Shown here: one piece after another, positions 9,269-17,306 of the stretch | How positions within the stretch are numbered: the first letter of the stretch is position 1 | Layout: every line of letters begins with the position of its first letter | Source: SAR324 cluster bacterium | GTDB taxonomy: Bacteria; SAR324; NAC60-12 | NCBI GenBank assembly: GCA_028281495.1 | Contig: JANQJU010000089.1 | Location: forward strand, 186,001-250,000 | DNA length: 64,000 nt | Direction of reading: 5' to 3' | Made by a program: the position numbers and the translations under genes | The notes under the pieces: model-generated | Database searches by the model: none | What the model was told of the DNA's origin: nothing | The model's input: only the letters and a program-made list of their open reading frames with translations

Positions 9269-9748
9269 GTGTATCGATTTATTCTTTCGGCTACCGTATT
9301 TTTCGTTTTTGGCGCATGTAGCATTGTCTCATCTCGTGGTTACGAAGAGGATCCCGTTCCCCAAGCACATCCCGATTTTGTAAAGGGTCAACACGCATTG
9401 GAAGAACAGAACTTCCCTGCTGCAATTCGTTATTTAGAACTTGCTTCTGATCGGGATTCCAACAACCCAGATGTTTTTAATCTTTTGGGTTACAGCTACC
9501 GGAAACAGACTCCACCTCAGTTCCAGAAATCCTTACTTGCATATAAAAAAGCTTTAAAACTAGATCCGGATCATCGTCAAGCAAATGAGTATTTAGGGGA
9601 ACTCTATTTGATGATGAGAGACCTGCCAAGAGCAGAGCAGCGCCTTAAAGTCCTAGACAAGGCATGTCCTTTTGGCTGCGACGAGTACACAGAACTGAAA
9701 AAGGCGATCAAGCGTTATAAGAAAAGAGGAGAGAAAAATGCTGAATAG
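9269..9748 (+). CDS. TPR-repeat lipoprotein
   Basis: The start is GTG at 9269, with AAGGAG five nt upstream; no in-frame ATG gives a better signal peptide. The product is 159 residues. An N-terminal hydrophobic segment ends in FGACS, a likely lipobox with Cys17. Two to three tetratricopeptide repeats follow (PDVFNLLGYSYRK, then SLLAYKKALKLDPDHRQANEYL), so the mature protein is probably a periplasmic adaptor. The gene overlaps the downstream chemoreceptor gene by 11 bp and is very likely cotranscribed with it. Its partner is unknown. Confidence 0.8.
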   Translation: MYRFILSATVFFVFGACSIVSSRGYEEDPVPQAHPDFVKGQHALEEQNFPAAIRYLELASDRDSNNPDVFNLLGYSYRKQTPPQFQKSLLAYKKALKLDPDHRQANEYLGELYLMMRDLPRAEQRLKVLDKACPFGCDEYTELKKAIKRYKKRGEKNAE

Positions 9749-11816
9749 ATTACAAATTCGAGAAAAACTCATTTTGTTGGTTATGATTCCTGTTGTCAGC
9801 TTCTTAATTTTGAGTGCCTTGGAGCTGAAAGCAAGCCTAACCACTTACAAAAGTTCTGAGGCCTTAAAACGCGAAGCTATTTTAGCAACTAAAGCGAGTG
9901 CACTAGTGCACGAAATGCAGAAGGAAAGGGGAATGTCCGCCGGATACTTAGGAAGCAAAGGGAAGAAGTTCGATTCTGCCATTCCTGAGCAACGCAAATT
10001 GGTAGATGATCGAATCGAAAAGCTGCAAACATTTCTGAACGATTACGATTCATCGGATTTCCCGGAGGCCATCAATCAACAGCTTGGTAAAGCCCAAGGC
10101 AGCTTGGAGTCGCTTCAATCGATACGCAGTCGAGTGACCCAATTGCAGATACCCGTTGCAGAAGAATTGGCTTACTACACAGGGATTATTCGTGCGTTGA
10201 TTACCACCATCGGAGAAATTGCTAAATTGAGTGACAATCCCGAATTGACCAATACGATCTTAAGTTATCTAAACCTCATCGAGGCAAAAGAACGGGCAGG
10301 GATCGAAAGAGCTACGCTCAGTAATACGTTTGGACTCGATAAATTTGGCCCCGGTATGTATGCGCGATTTTTAACTTTGCTGGCAGGGCAAGATATCTTT
10401 CTCTCCAATTTCGAATTATATGCCACTCATGAAATACAAAATTTTTTCGATAAGCAGTTGGCCAATCAATCGGTCCAAGACGTTCAGAAACTGCGTCAGA
10501 TTGCATTAAACAAAAGCCAGGAAGGAGGTTTTGGTCAAGATCCTACATTTTGGTTTAAAGTTTCAACAGATCGGATCAATTTGCTTAAATCGATTGAAGA
10601 CCGGTTATCACTAAACATCATTAATTTGGCCTCCGATGCAGCTGAGCAAGCGCTGACAGCGTTATTGCTGGTAATAGGGTTGGTCTCTGTTTTGGCAGTA
10701 TTGACGTTTTGGTTTTTGGTGCAAATTACCAATGGGATCACTCAGCCACTTAAGGCAGTGATTTTAGCTTTGGTAGAATTCAGCGAAGGAAGATTTGATC
10801 GGAAGGTTTCGGTACGCTCAACAGACGAAATTGGAAGAATGGCGCAACGCCTCAATGATTATGCCGCCGAAATGCGTAATGTCACCGTGTTTGCCCTGAA
10901 AAAGCTAGCAAATGGAGAATTGGATGTTGAGATCAATCCGAAAAGCGATCAAGATTTACTGGGGAGTACATTAGCACAGAGTTTTATGCAGATGCGCAAC
11001 CTCTTGGAACAAATTAAAGCCACCTCCACCCATGTATCGAGCACTTCAGATCAGGTGGCCGGGTCTAGCCAAAGCATTGCTCAAGGGGCAACCGAACAAG
11101 CGGCTACCTTGGAAGAAGTCAGCGCGTCCGTCGTTGAATTAGCCTCCCAAACTACACAGAATGCGAAAAATGCCAGTGAAGCAAAAATTTTGTCAGAGAA
11201 GGTGAGTGAAAGTGCACAACGGGGTAAAGCCGATATGTCCTCTATGATTGATTCGATGGGAGAAATGGAACGAGCCAGTCAGAATATTTCAAAAATTATC
11301 AAATCGATTGATGAAATTGCATTTCAAACCAATCTTTTGGCGATCAATGCAGCCGTAGAAGCCGCTCGTGCAGGAGAACATGGCAAAGGCTTTGCCGTTG
11401 TTGCAGAAGAAGTTCGGAATTTGGCTCAACGGAGTTCGGAAGCGGCTCAAGAAACGACCGAACTGATCGAAAATTCCGTAACCAAAGTAGGATCTACCAA
11501 TCTTGTTGTCACCAAAACCGCGGAGGCCTTTAATCAAATCGTGGAAGGGATTGCGAAAGTGACAACCCTTTCTAATGAAATTGACTTGGCTAGCAACGAT
11601 CAATCTAAATCATTAGAACAAATCCGTGCTGCATTAGAGCAGTTGGAATTAGTGACCCAATCCAACGCGGCGAGTGCTGAAGAAAATGCTTCGAGTGCTG
11701 AAGAACTTTCACTTGAAGCCCATAAGCTGAAACAAGAAATGTCACAGTTCAAACTGCGAAAAGTGGAAGCTTCATCCTTAATGCCTGTTGCAGTTCCAGG
11801 ATCCCCCCAATACTAG
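9738..11816 (+). CDS. NIT-domain methyl-accepting chemotaxis protein
   Basis: This is an inner-membrane chemoreceptor of 692 residues. Transmembrane helices lie near 10-30 and 303-328. Between them is an all-helical periplasmic sensor with the motif QKERGMSAGYLGSKG at about 57-71, typical of nitrate/nitrite-sensing (NIT) domains. A HAMP domain (about 328-385) and the MCP signalling hairpin follow. The conserved tip EIAFQTNLLAINAAVEAARA then GEHGKGFAVVAEEVRNLA is near residue 525. Methylation-type Gln/Glu pairs flank the tip. The protein would signal through CheW/CheA, genes for which are not in the window. It overlaps the lipoprotein gene upstream by 11 bp and lies 3 bp before the K+ channel gene. 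Confidence 0.92.
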   Translation: MLNRLQIREKLILLVMIPVVSFLILSALELKASLTTYKSSEALKREAILATKASALVHEMQKERGMSAGYLGSKGKKFDSAIPEQRKLVDDRIEKLQTFLNDYDSSDFPEAINQQLGKAQGSLESLQSIRSRVTQLQIPVAEELAYYTGIIRALITTIGEIAKLSDNPELTNTILSYLNLIEAKERAGIERATLSNTFGLDKFGPGMYARFLTLLAGQDIFLSNFELYATHEIQNFFDKQLANQSVQDVQKLRQIALNKSQEGGFGQDPTFWFKVSTDRINLLKSIEDRLSLNIINLASDAAEQALTALLLVIGLVSVLAVLTFWFLVQITNGITQPLKAVILALVEFSEGRFDRKVSVRSTDEIGRMAQRLNDYAAEMRNVTVFALKKLANGELDVEINPKSDQDLLGSTLAQSFMQMRNLLEQIKATSTHVSSTSDQVAGSSQSIAQGATEQAATLEEVSASVVELASQTTQNAKNASEAKILSEKVSESAQRGKADMSSMIDSMGEMERASQNISKIIKSIDEIAFQTNLLAINAAVEAARAGEHGKGFAVVAEEVRNLAQRSSEAAQETTELIENSVTKVGSTNLVVTKTAEAFNQIVEGIAKVTTLSNEIDLASNDQSKSLEQIRAALEQLELVTQSNAASAEENASSAEELSLEAHKLKQEMSQFKLRKVEASSLMPVAVPGSPQY

Positions 11817-11819
11817 TCT

Positions 11820-14345
11820 ATGAAAGCCCGTTTTTTGTTATTGGTGGCCTTACCGGTTGCCGTGTTGATATCTACTTTGGGAATACACTGGGTGGAAGGG
11901 TCTCCCGACAATGCGTTTGGGGATCTGTTTGATAGTTTTTGGTGGACTATCGTTACCTTCACTACCGTTGGATACGGAGATATAGCGCCAACAACCCACG
12001 AAGGGCGAGCTTTTGCGATCTTGATTTTGTGTAGTGGTGTATTGGTGAACTCGATCATCATTTCTTTGGTTTCGAACTGGTTTTTTGAATTCCGGTCCAA
12101 TCGAGCCAGAGGCCTCAAACCCATTGACCTCAAAGATCATATTTTGATTTGTTCGGACGATACGAATTTCGTCATTACGATCATTCAGGAAAACCGCCGC
12201 GACTACGAGGAAGGAAAAATCGTACTCGTCGCTCCAGGCAAAGAACATCCGCTGACAACCACACCGTTTGAAAAATTGCCGTGGATTTCCGGCATGGCCT
12301 CGCAAATTGACATCCTCAAAAAAGCTTCCGCAAGCCTATCCCGAATCGCCTACGTTGCCTTCGAAGACGACAGCGATACGGTCATGGCCATCATGCAGAT
12401 CGAAGATCTGAGCCAAGGCGAAACACTCACAATGGCCTTAGACAACGATAGCGACTATCAAGCTCACATGGAAAATGTCGGTTGCGACTTTTCACTAAAC
12501 CCTTTGGACATTTATGTGCCAATGATGGTGCAGGCATACATTTCTCCAGGGGCCTCCACATGGATGCGTGAAATCATTTTGCGTGAACATGAAACACCTA
12601 CCATTGAAACCGTCAATATTCCTCCTGGTTATCGACAAAAGCCTTGGATGGACTATTTGGTGGATATTAAAAATAATCTTGGACGGGTGGCCTTGGGCAT
12701 GGTGGATCAAAACGGTCGCATTCTAGCGAACCCATCGGGTAGGATGCTAATCCACGAAAAAAATCAAGCATTGTGTTTGGTTTCTCCCAAGACTAGTTCA
12801 AATGCCGATCAACTGGAAGAAGGAATCGACTACCCGGAATCTTCGGAGATTTTGGAACAGGGGCACTTATTAATCTGCTCTGATCAATTGCATTTCATCC
12901 AGAGGTGTTTGAAGGAATTGGAGTTGGCAGGCATTAACGAAGAAATCATGGTGGTTTGTGAGCACGAATGCCCCCCAGATTTTCTGTTGCTCTCGAATGT
13001 GCATTGGATTCATGCAGGGTCTTATTCCGACGAAGGGTTCCACAAAGCGCGCTGTAACGAAGCCAAAGTCGCTTTTATTGATCATCAGCGAGATAGCCAT
13101 ACATTGATGTCGGTCTTGCGCATGGAAACCCATACTCAAGGCAATATCTTCACGATTGCGAGCTTCCACTCAATAGAATTCGGTAAAAAGTTGAAACAGG
13201 TAGGATGTGATTTTTGTATCAATGCCGACGAATTAGTGGTCCCATTGCTTTCACAATCCGCGACCCACAAGGGTGTGGGAATGCTGGTCGAGCAAATCAT
13301 CTCTCAAGATAGTTCCTCTGAAAGTATTTTTGTGCGGAGGTTAAAAACGTATTGGAAGACGATTTCTTGGCTAGAATTGATGATTGAAATGAAAGCTCAA
13401 TACGACTATTTGCCAGTCAGTTTGATAAAAAAAATTAGAAGAAAACTTCTAGTCAATCCTCATCATGACACCCTAGTAGAAGCTGGAGATATGGTTTTGT
13501 TCATCACAAAAACCGGGGCCGATGTTTGCGAAGACTTCGAACCGCATCCTGTTTTGAACCAGTCCAATAGCACGCTCATCGACCTGGAAAACATTAAAGA
13601 TCCAAAAGTGAAGCAGTATTTTCAATCTGCCATCAAAGGAAATGCAAAAGCACAATTCAATCTGGGTTTGTTATATGAACGAGGACGCCAATTGCCCAAA
13701 AATTATTCGGAAGCGTATCGTTGGTATATGCGGGCGGCGCGCCAGGGTCATGCTCGTTCCCAATATCATCTGGGGTTGATGTATTTTCGAGGAAAGGGAC
13801 TGACACGAAATATGAGGGAAGCGTACTCCTGGTTTCATCAAGCAGCCTTGCACGGACATGAAGATGCACAAAAAATTGCTCAGTCTTTCATGGTCAACCA
13901 TTCTTTGACTGCCACTGGACATGTTCTCAATCGAGAGAACCTATTGCAAAAAATCTCCGAACAATTGGACGATGTTCAGAAACTTTGGTTTATCAAAGTT
14001 GTGATTCGGATGATTTTGATTGATGGTAAAATGGATCACTATGAAAAAAGCTATCTTCATGACGCCATCCACACCGTGAATAGTGAAGATGACGTACAAG
14101 CTTTAGAAGAAGCAATTCTGTTTGGTCAACATATTGAGATAGGCCCTGAGACCAACTTACCAGACAGAATCCCACAGATGATTTTGCAAGAGTTAGTGGA
14201 TCTTGCCGTTGCTAATCGGCATTTCTCATTAGAAGAGCAAACTTTTATTCAACAAGTTGGAATTTGGATGGGAGTATCTGAAACCTCCGTGGCATCTCAC
14301 CTCAAGCGTGGTCGTGACGAAGTCTTGCAAATGTTACGGAGTTAA
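11820..14345 (+). CDS. K+ channel-RCK-Sel1-TerB fusion protein
   Basis: The N-terminus is a two-helix potassium channel pore: helices at about 5-22 and 66-90, with the filter TVGYGD at residues 49-54. Two TrkA-N/RCK-like domains follow, near 105-330 and 345-590, beginning HILICSDDTNFV and HLLICSDQLHFI. Both lack the canonical glycine-rich nucleotide motif, so ligand binding may differ. Two Sel1 repeats (about 608-682) contain FNLGLLYERG and YHLGLMYFRGKG. A TerB-like helical domain occupies about 710-841 (IRMILIDGKMDHYEKSYL). The first part resembles MthK-type channels. The Sel1 and TerB additions are unusual and suggest a protein-docking role. The gene starts 3 bp after the chemoreceptor stop and so probably shares its operon. 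Confidence 0.85.
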   Translation: MKARFLLLVALPVAVLISTLGIHWVEGSPDNAFGDLFDSFWWTIVTFTTVGYGDIAPTTHEGRAFAILILCSGVLVNSIIISLVSNWFFEFRSNRARGLKPIDLKDHILICSDDTNFVITIIQENRRDYEEGKIVLVAPGKEHPLTTTPFEKLPWISGMASQIDILKKASASLSRIAYVAFEDDSDTVMAIMQIEDLSQGETLTMALDNDSDYQAHMENVGCDFSLNPLDIYVPMMVQAYISPGASTWMREIILREHETPTIETVNIPPGYRQKPWMDYLVDIKNNLGRVALGMVDQNGRILANPSGRMLIHEKNQALCLVSPKTSSNADQLEEGIDYPESSEILEQGHLLICSDQLHFIQRCLKELELAGINEEIMVVCEHECPPDFLLLSNVHWIHAGSYSDEGFHKARCNEAKVAFIDHQRDSHTLMSVLRMETHTQGNIFTIASFHSIEFGKKLKQVGCDFCINADELVVPLLSQSATHKGVGMLVEQIISQDSSSESIFVRRLKTYWKTISWLELMIEMKAQYDYLPVSLIKKIRRKLLVNPHHDTLVEAGDMVLFITKTGADVCEDFEPHPVLNQSNSTLIDLENIKDPKVKQYFQSAIKGNAKAQFNLGLLYERGRQLPKNYSEAYRWYMRAARQGHARSQYHLGLMYFRGKGLTRNMREAYSWFHQAALHGHEDAQKIAQSFMVNHSLTATGHVLNRENLLQKISEQLDDVQKLWFIKVVIRMILIDGKMDHYEKSYLHDAIHTVNSEDDVQALEEAILFGQHIEIGPETNLPDRIPQMILQELVDLAVANRHFSLEEQTFIQQVGIWMGVSETSVASHLKRGRDEVLQMLRS

Positions 14346-14348
14346 AAA

Positions 14349-15401
14349 TTAGAGAGAACCCTTTTGTAATCGTTTGAGCGCTCTTTGGGAGTCTTCGTTT
14401 CCTTGAGTCGCTGCTTGTTGATACCAAAACCTTGCTTGATCGAGATCTTTAGGAACACCTCTTCCCCGCTCGTAAAGTGCAGCAAGGCTGTGTTGGGCCA
14501 CATCATACCCTTGCTCGGCTGCCTTTTGATACCATTTTGCTCCTTCAACGTTACTCTTGGGGACTCCAAAACCTCTTCGGTACATCGAACCCAAATTCAT
14601 TTGTGCTCGACTGTCTCCCTGCTCGGCTGCTTTACGGTACCATTTCACTGCTTCTTTATTATCCTTGGAGACGCCAGTGCCTCGACGATAAAGATATCCC
14701 AAGTTGTTTTGTGCGGGGGCATACCCTTGTTCAGCAGATTTGAGATACCATTGAGCCGCTAGATCTAAATCTCTACGAATCCCTAAACCTTTTTCATACA
14801 TATACCCTAAATCAAATTGGGCTTTTCGAAGTCCCTGTTCGGCTGCCTTCCGATACCATTCCACCGCTTTAACCGAACTCTTCGAAACACCTTCTCCACG
14901 ACGATAAAAAGAAGCCAGCCGCGTTTGTGCTAAGGGTTCGCCTTGGGTCGCTGCGGCGGTATACCATTTTAGAGCACCTCGACTATTTTTTTGAAGCCCA
15001 TTGCCGTGTTCATACATAGTTCCCAAACAGCTTTGTGCATAAGGATCCCCATCTCTCGCCATCTTTTGCAAACCTGGACGAGCTTTTCGGTATAATGCCT
15101 GCGCCCTTTCGTTATCAGCAATTACTCCATTGCCATACTGATATAGCACGCCGAGATGATACATACCCAACGGGTCCGACTGGTTTGCGGATTTATTCAG
15201 CCAATCCAATGCTTTTTCGAAATCTTGAGAGGTTTGAAATCCACGCCGATAAAATTCTCCCAGTAGTGCTTGCGCATACGCGTTTCCTTGTTCCGCTAAG
15301 GGGCGTAGCTCGTCAAATTGTTTGGCCTGAGCTAAGGATGTTCCCGCGCCGAGCAATAAAAAAATCAACAGTATCCGGAAAGTGAAAAAAATTCGGTGCA
15401 T
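14349..15401 (-). CDS. Secreted Sel1-repeat protein
   Basis: A signal peptide (about 1-26, ending SLAQAK) is followed by eight Sel1-like repeats of about 36 residues. Each has the pattern AEQGxxxAQxxLGxxYxRGxGVxKD then AxxWYxKA. The family forms alpha-solenoids that scaffold protein complexes, here in the periplasm. The gene ends 3 bp from the end of the convergent K+ channel gene, which also carries Sel1 repeats. Upstream on the same strand, 12 bp away, is an ABC ATPase gene that probably shares the transcript. Length is 350 residues. Confidence 0.88.
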   Translation of the reverse strand: MHRIFFTFRILLIFLLLGAGTSLAQAKQFDELRPLAEQGNAYAQALLGEFYRRGFQTSQDFEKALDWLNKSANQSDPLGMYHLGVLYQYGNGVIADNERAQALYRKARPGLQKMARDGDPYAQSCLGTMYEHGNGLQKNSRGALKWYTAAATQGEPLAQTRLASFYRRGEGVSKSSVKAVEWYRKAAEQGLRKAQFDLGYMYEKGLGIRRDLDLAAQWYLKSAEQGYAPAQNNLGYLYRRGTGVSKDNKEAVKWYRKAAEQGDSRAQMNLGSMYRRGFGVPKSNVEGAKWYQKAAEQGYDVAQHSLAALYERGRGVPKDLDQARFWYQQAATQGNEDSQRALKRLQKGSL

Positions 15402-15413
15402 AGTGACCTCATA

Positions 15414-16340
15414 TTAATTCAGCATCGAAGTATTTCCATGTTCTTTGATGAGTGCAACAAAAGCTTCTTCCAGCGAACCTTCTGCTATGGAAATATCTCG
15501 CACCCATTCTAAAGGAATGGTTAATTTTTGAATCAGTTCTCCCACCGTTTCCTCATGATGAACCCGAGCACGAACGATATTTCCTTTCACTTCGAGGTCA
15601 GGGATTGTAGGAGTTCCAGTCCAATCTTGGGTCAATGTGAGGGTGATTTGGCGGCGGGTCAACTGATGAATTAAAGTTTTTGTTTGGTCCAGCGCTATCA
15701 GTTTTCCATGATGTAACACACCGATACGATCACACAACTCTTCAGCTTCCTCCAAATAATGAGTGGTCAGGAGAATCGTAATGCCCTCGGCATTCAACTC
15801 TCTTACAAACTCCCATAACGCTGTTCGCAACTCGACATCGACGCCAGCAGTCGGTTCGTCGAGTAATACCAAAGGAGGAGAATGCACCAAAGCTTTAGCA
15901 ATTAACAAACGCCGTTTCATACCTCCACTTAGTTGAGCAACGAGTTTATTTCGATGGATATCCAGTGCCATTCGTTCGAGGAGGAAATCCACACGTGCTT
16001 GATTGTTTCCCAAGCCATAATAACCAGAGTGGAAATTCAGAACTTGGTTGACGGTGAAGAATCCATGCGAAACAATTTCTTGAGGAACCACTCCGACTTT
16101 CCGGCGGGCTTCCAAACTGTCTCGCAAGATGTCATGACCAAAAATGGAAGCTGTTCCGTGAGTGGGGGTCAACAATGAGGTGAGAATCGAAATTAGCGTG
16201 GTTTTTCCAGCCCCGTTGGGACCTAATAAACCAAAAATTTCACCAGGACGTAGAGTGAGTCTTAAATCCTGTAGCGCCTGAAGCGAATCATAGGATTTAC
16301 TGAGTCCTTGTATCTCCAAAGGAATGGATGAATCAGGCAT
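15414..16340 (-). CDS. ABC transporter ATP-binding protein (export type)
   Basis: This is a 308-residue cytoplasmic ATPase. Walker A is GPNGAGKTT at 40-48, the ABC signature is LSGGMKRRL near 137, Walker B is LVLLDEPTAGVD near 157-168, and an H-loop reads LLTTHYLEEAEELCDR. The C-terminal extension ending in SLEEAFVALIKE is typical of DrrA/NodI/YadG-type ATPases that drive drug or lipid exporters. The matching permease would be ABC2-type, but none is encoded beside it: the next genes are a Sel1 protein downstream and a small secreted protein upstream. Confidence 0.88.
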   Translation of the reverse strand: MPDSSIPLEIQGLSKSYDSLQALQDLRLTLRPGEIFGLLGPNGAGKTTLISILTSLLTPTHGTASIFGHDILRDSLEARRKVGVVPQEIVSHGFFTVNQVLNFHSGYYGLGNNQARVDFLLERMALDIHRNKLVAQLSGGMKRRLLIAKALVHSPPLVLLDEPTAGVDVELRTALWEFVRELNAEGITILLTTHYLEEAEELCDRIGVLHHGKLIALDQTKTLIHQLTRRQITLTLTQDWTGTPTIPDLEVKGNIVRARVHHEETVGELIQKLTIPLEWVRDISIAEGSLEEAFVALIKEHGNTSMLN

Positions 16341-16393
16341 ATCGTCTACTCCGCGACCGAAATTTTGCTAACTACTACAATTTGAATCATAAA

Positions 16394-16699
16394 TTAACGT
16401 TTGCGCTTTTTGTTTCCCAATCGAATTAATTTTTTTTGCGAATGCTGGGGGTTTTGTTCTCGAAAACGACGGCTCCGTTTGACGGGATCGGATCCCAATT
16501 GACGAAGTGTCTTGGATGCGTAGGATCGCCTATCTTTGCGCAGCCCTTGCCGTTGTACCTCCAATTCGGAGTAATCGCGATAGGTTCGGCTATAGTGTCG
16601 CATTTGGCTGTGAGAATAGAATTCGAGTGCCCACGTTTCAGTAGTAACTATCATGGCACTGAGTAGTAATCCTCCCAAGGTCAGCTTGATAACGTTCAT
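16394..16699 (-). CDS. Small basic secreted protein, unknown function
   Basis: This 101-residue protein has a signal peptide (about 1-24, cleavage near TWALEF). The mature part is very rich in Arg and Lys, with a tail ending NKKRKR. No known domain is recognisable. It lies 53 bp upstream of the ABC ATPase gene on the same strand and may be the first gene of that unit. The highly basic mature chain could bind an acidic envelope polymer; that is inference only. Confidence 0.55.
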   Translation of the reverse strand: MNVIKLTLGGLLLSAMIVTTETWALEFYSHSQMRHYSRTYRDYSELEVQRQGLRKDRRSYASKTLRQLGSDPVKRSRRFREQNPQHSQKKLIRLGNKKRKR

Positions 16700-17022
16700 C
16701 AGATTCCTTGCTATCAGGTTTCACTGAAAAAACAGGGTGCCAAGTAACCAAAAAATAAACCCTATCATCGTTGCGAATCGGCGACAACCGTGCTGGGGAG
16801 TCGGAACCAAAACGCATATCTTTCAAAGCACCGGACTCCATTAAAATTTGAGACTTTGATTTTAATTGACTGATACCCTACCAGGGTATAGCATAGTAAT
16901 AAAAACAAATAATATCAGTTATCTTTATGTGGCAAAAAAAGCATCATAAAAACCAGTAAAAAAATTCTATCGATTTAACTTCAGCTGTTGCGCTTACCAT
17001 CAAACTAGAAAGGCAAATCAAT
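16700..17022. other. Divergent intergenic region with copper-control elements
   Basis: These 323 bp separate the small basic gene (minus) and csoR (plus). Besides the operator annotated separately I see a candidate -35 TTGACT at 16866-16871 just upstream of it and TATAGC/CATAGT elements just downstream, so the operator would lie between promoter boxes. No ORF or RNA gene is evident in the rest. Confidence 0.4.
16873..16889. promoter_or_regulatory. CsoR-type operator (ATACCCT-3-AGGGTAT)
   Basis: A perfect 7-bp inverted repeat, ATACCCT ACC AGGGTAT, lies 134 bp before csoR. It matches the TACCC...GGGTA form of known CsoR operators (established for several copper-sensing CsoR proteins). Apo-repressor bound here would block csoR-copA, and Cu(I) would release it. 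The site is read directly; binding is inferred from the adjacent gene. Confidence 0.75.
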
Positions 17023-17295
17023 ATGCATCCGAGTCATCAAGACCAGATCAAACGTTTGAACAAAATAGAAGGCCAAATCAAGGGGGTCCGAAAGATGATC
17101 GAAGACCAACGATATTGTGTGGACATTTTGTCGCAACTCAAAGCGGTGATGGCAGCACTAAAAAAGGTGGAAATGAGTGTGCTAGAAACCCATTTGAGAC
17201 ATTGCGTGAAGGAAACCATGGAAAGCCAAGATGCTATGCAAATCCAAGAAAAAATTGAAGAAATCATGATGTTGATCAGCAAACAACGTTCGTAA
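17023..17295 (+). CDS. csoR: Copper-sensing transcriptional repressor CsoR
   Basis: This is an all-helical repressor of 90 residues in the CsoR/RcnR/FrmR family. The Cu(I) ligand set Cys-His-Cys is conserved as Cys32 (RYCVDIL), His57 and Cys61 (ETHLRHC), with the same spacing as Cys36-His61-Cys65 in the Mycobacterium tuberculosis protein. RNKIEG-type and QIKGVRKM segments form the DNA-binding face. This spacing argues for copper rather than nickel/cobalt (RcnR) or formaldehyde (FrmR). It is 11 bp upstream of copA and downstream of a perfect operator-like palindrome, fitting autoregulation of a csoR-copA operon. Confidence 0.9.
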   Translation: MHPSHQDQIKRLNKIEGQIKGVRKMIEDQRYCVDILSQLKAVMAALKKVEMSVLETHLRHCVKETMESQDAMQIQEKIEEIMMLISKQRS

Positions 17296-17306
17296 TCGGA
17301 GGCCTC

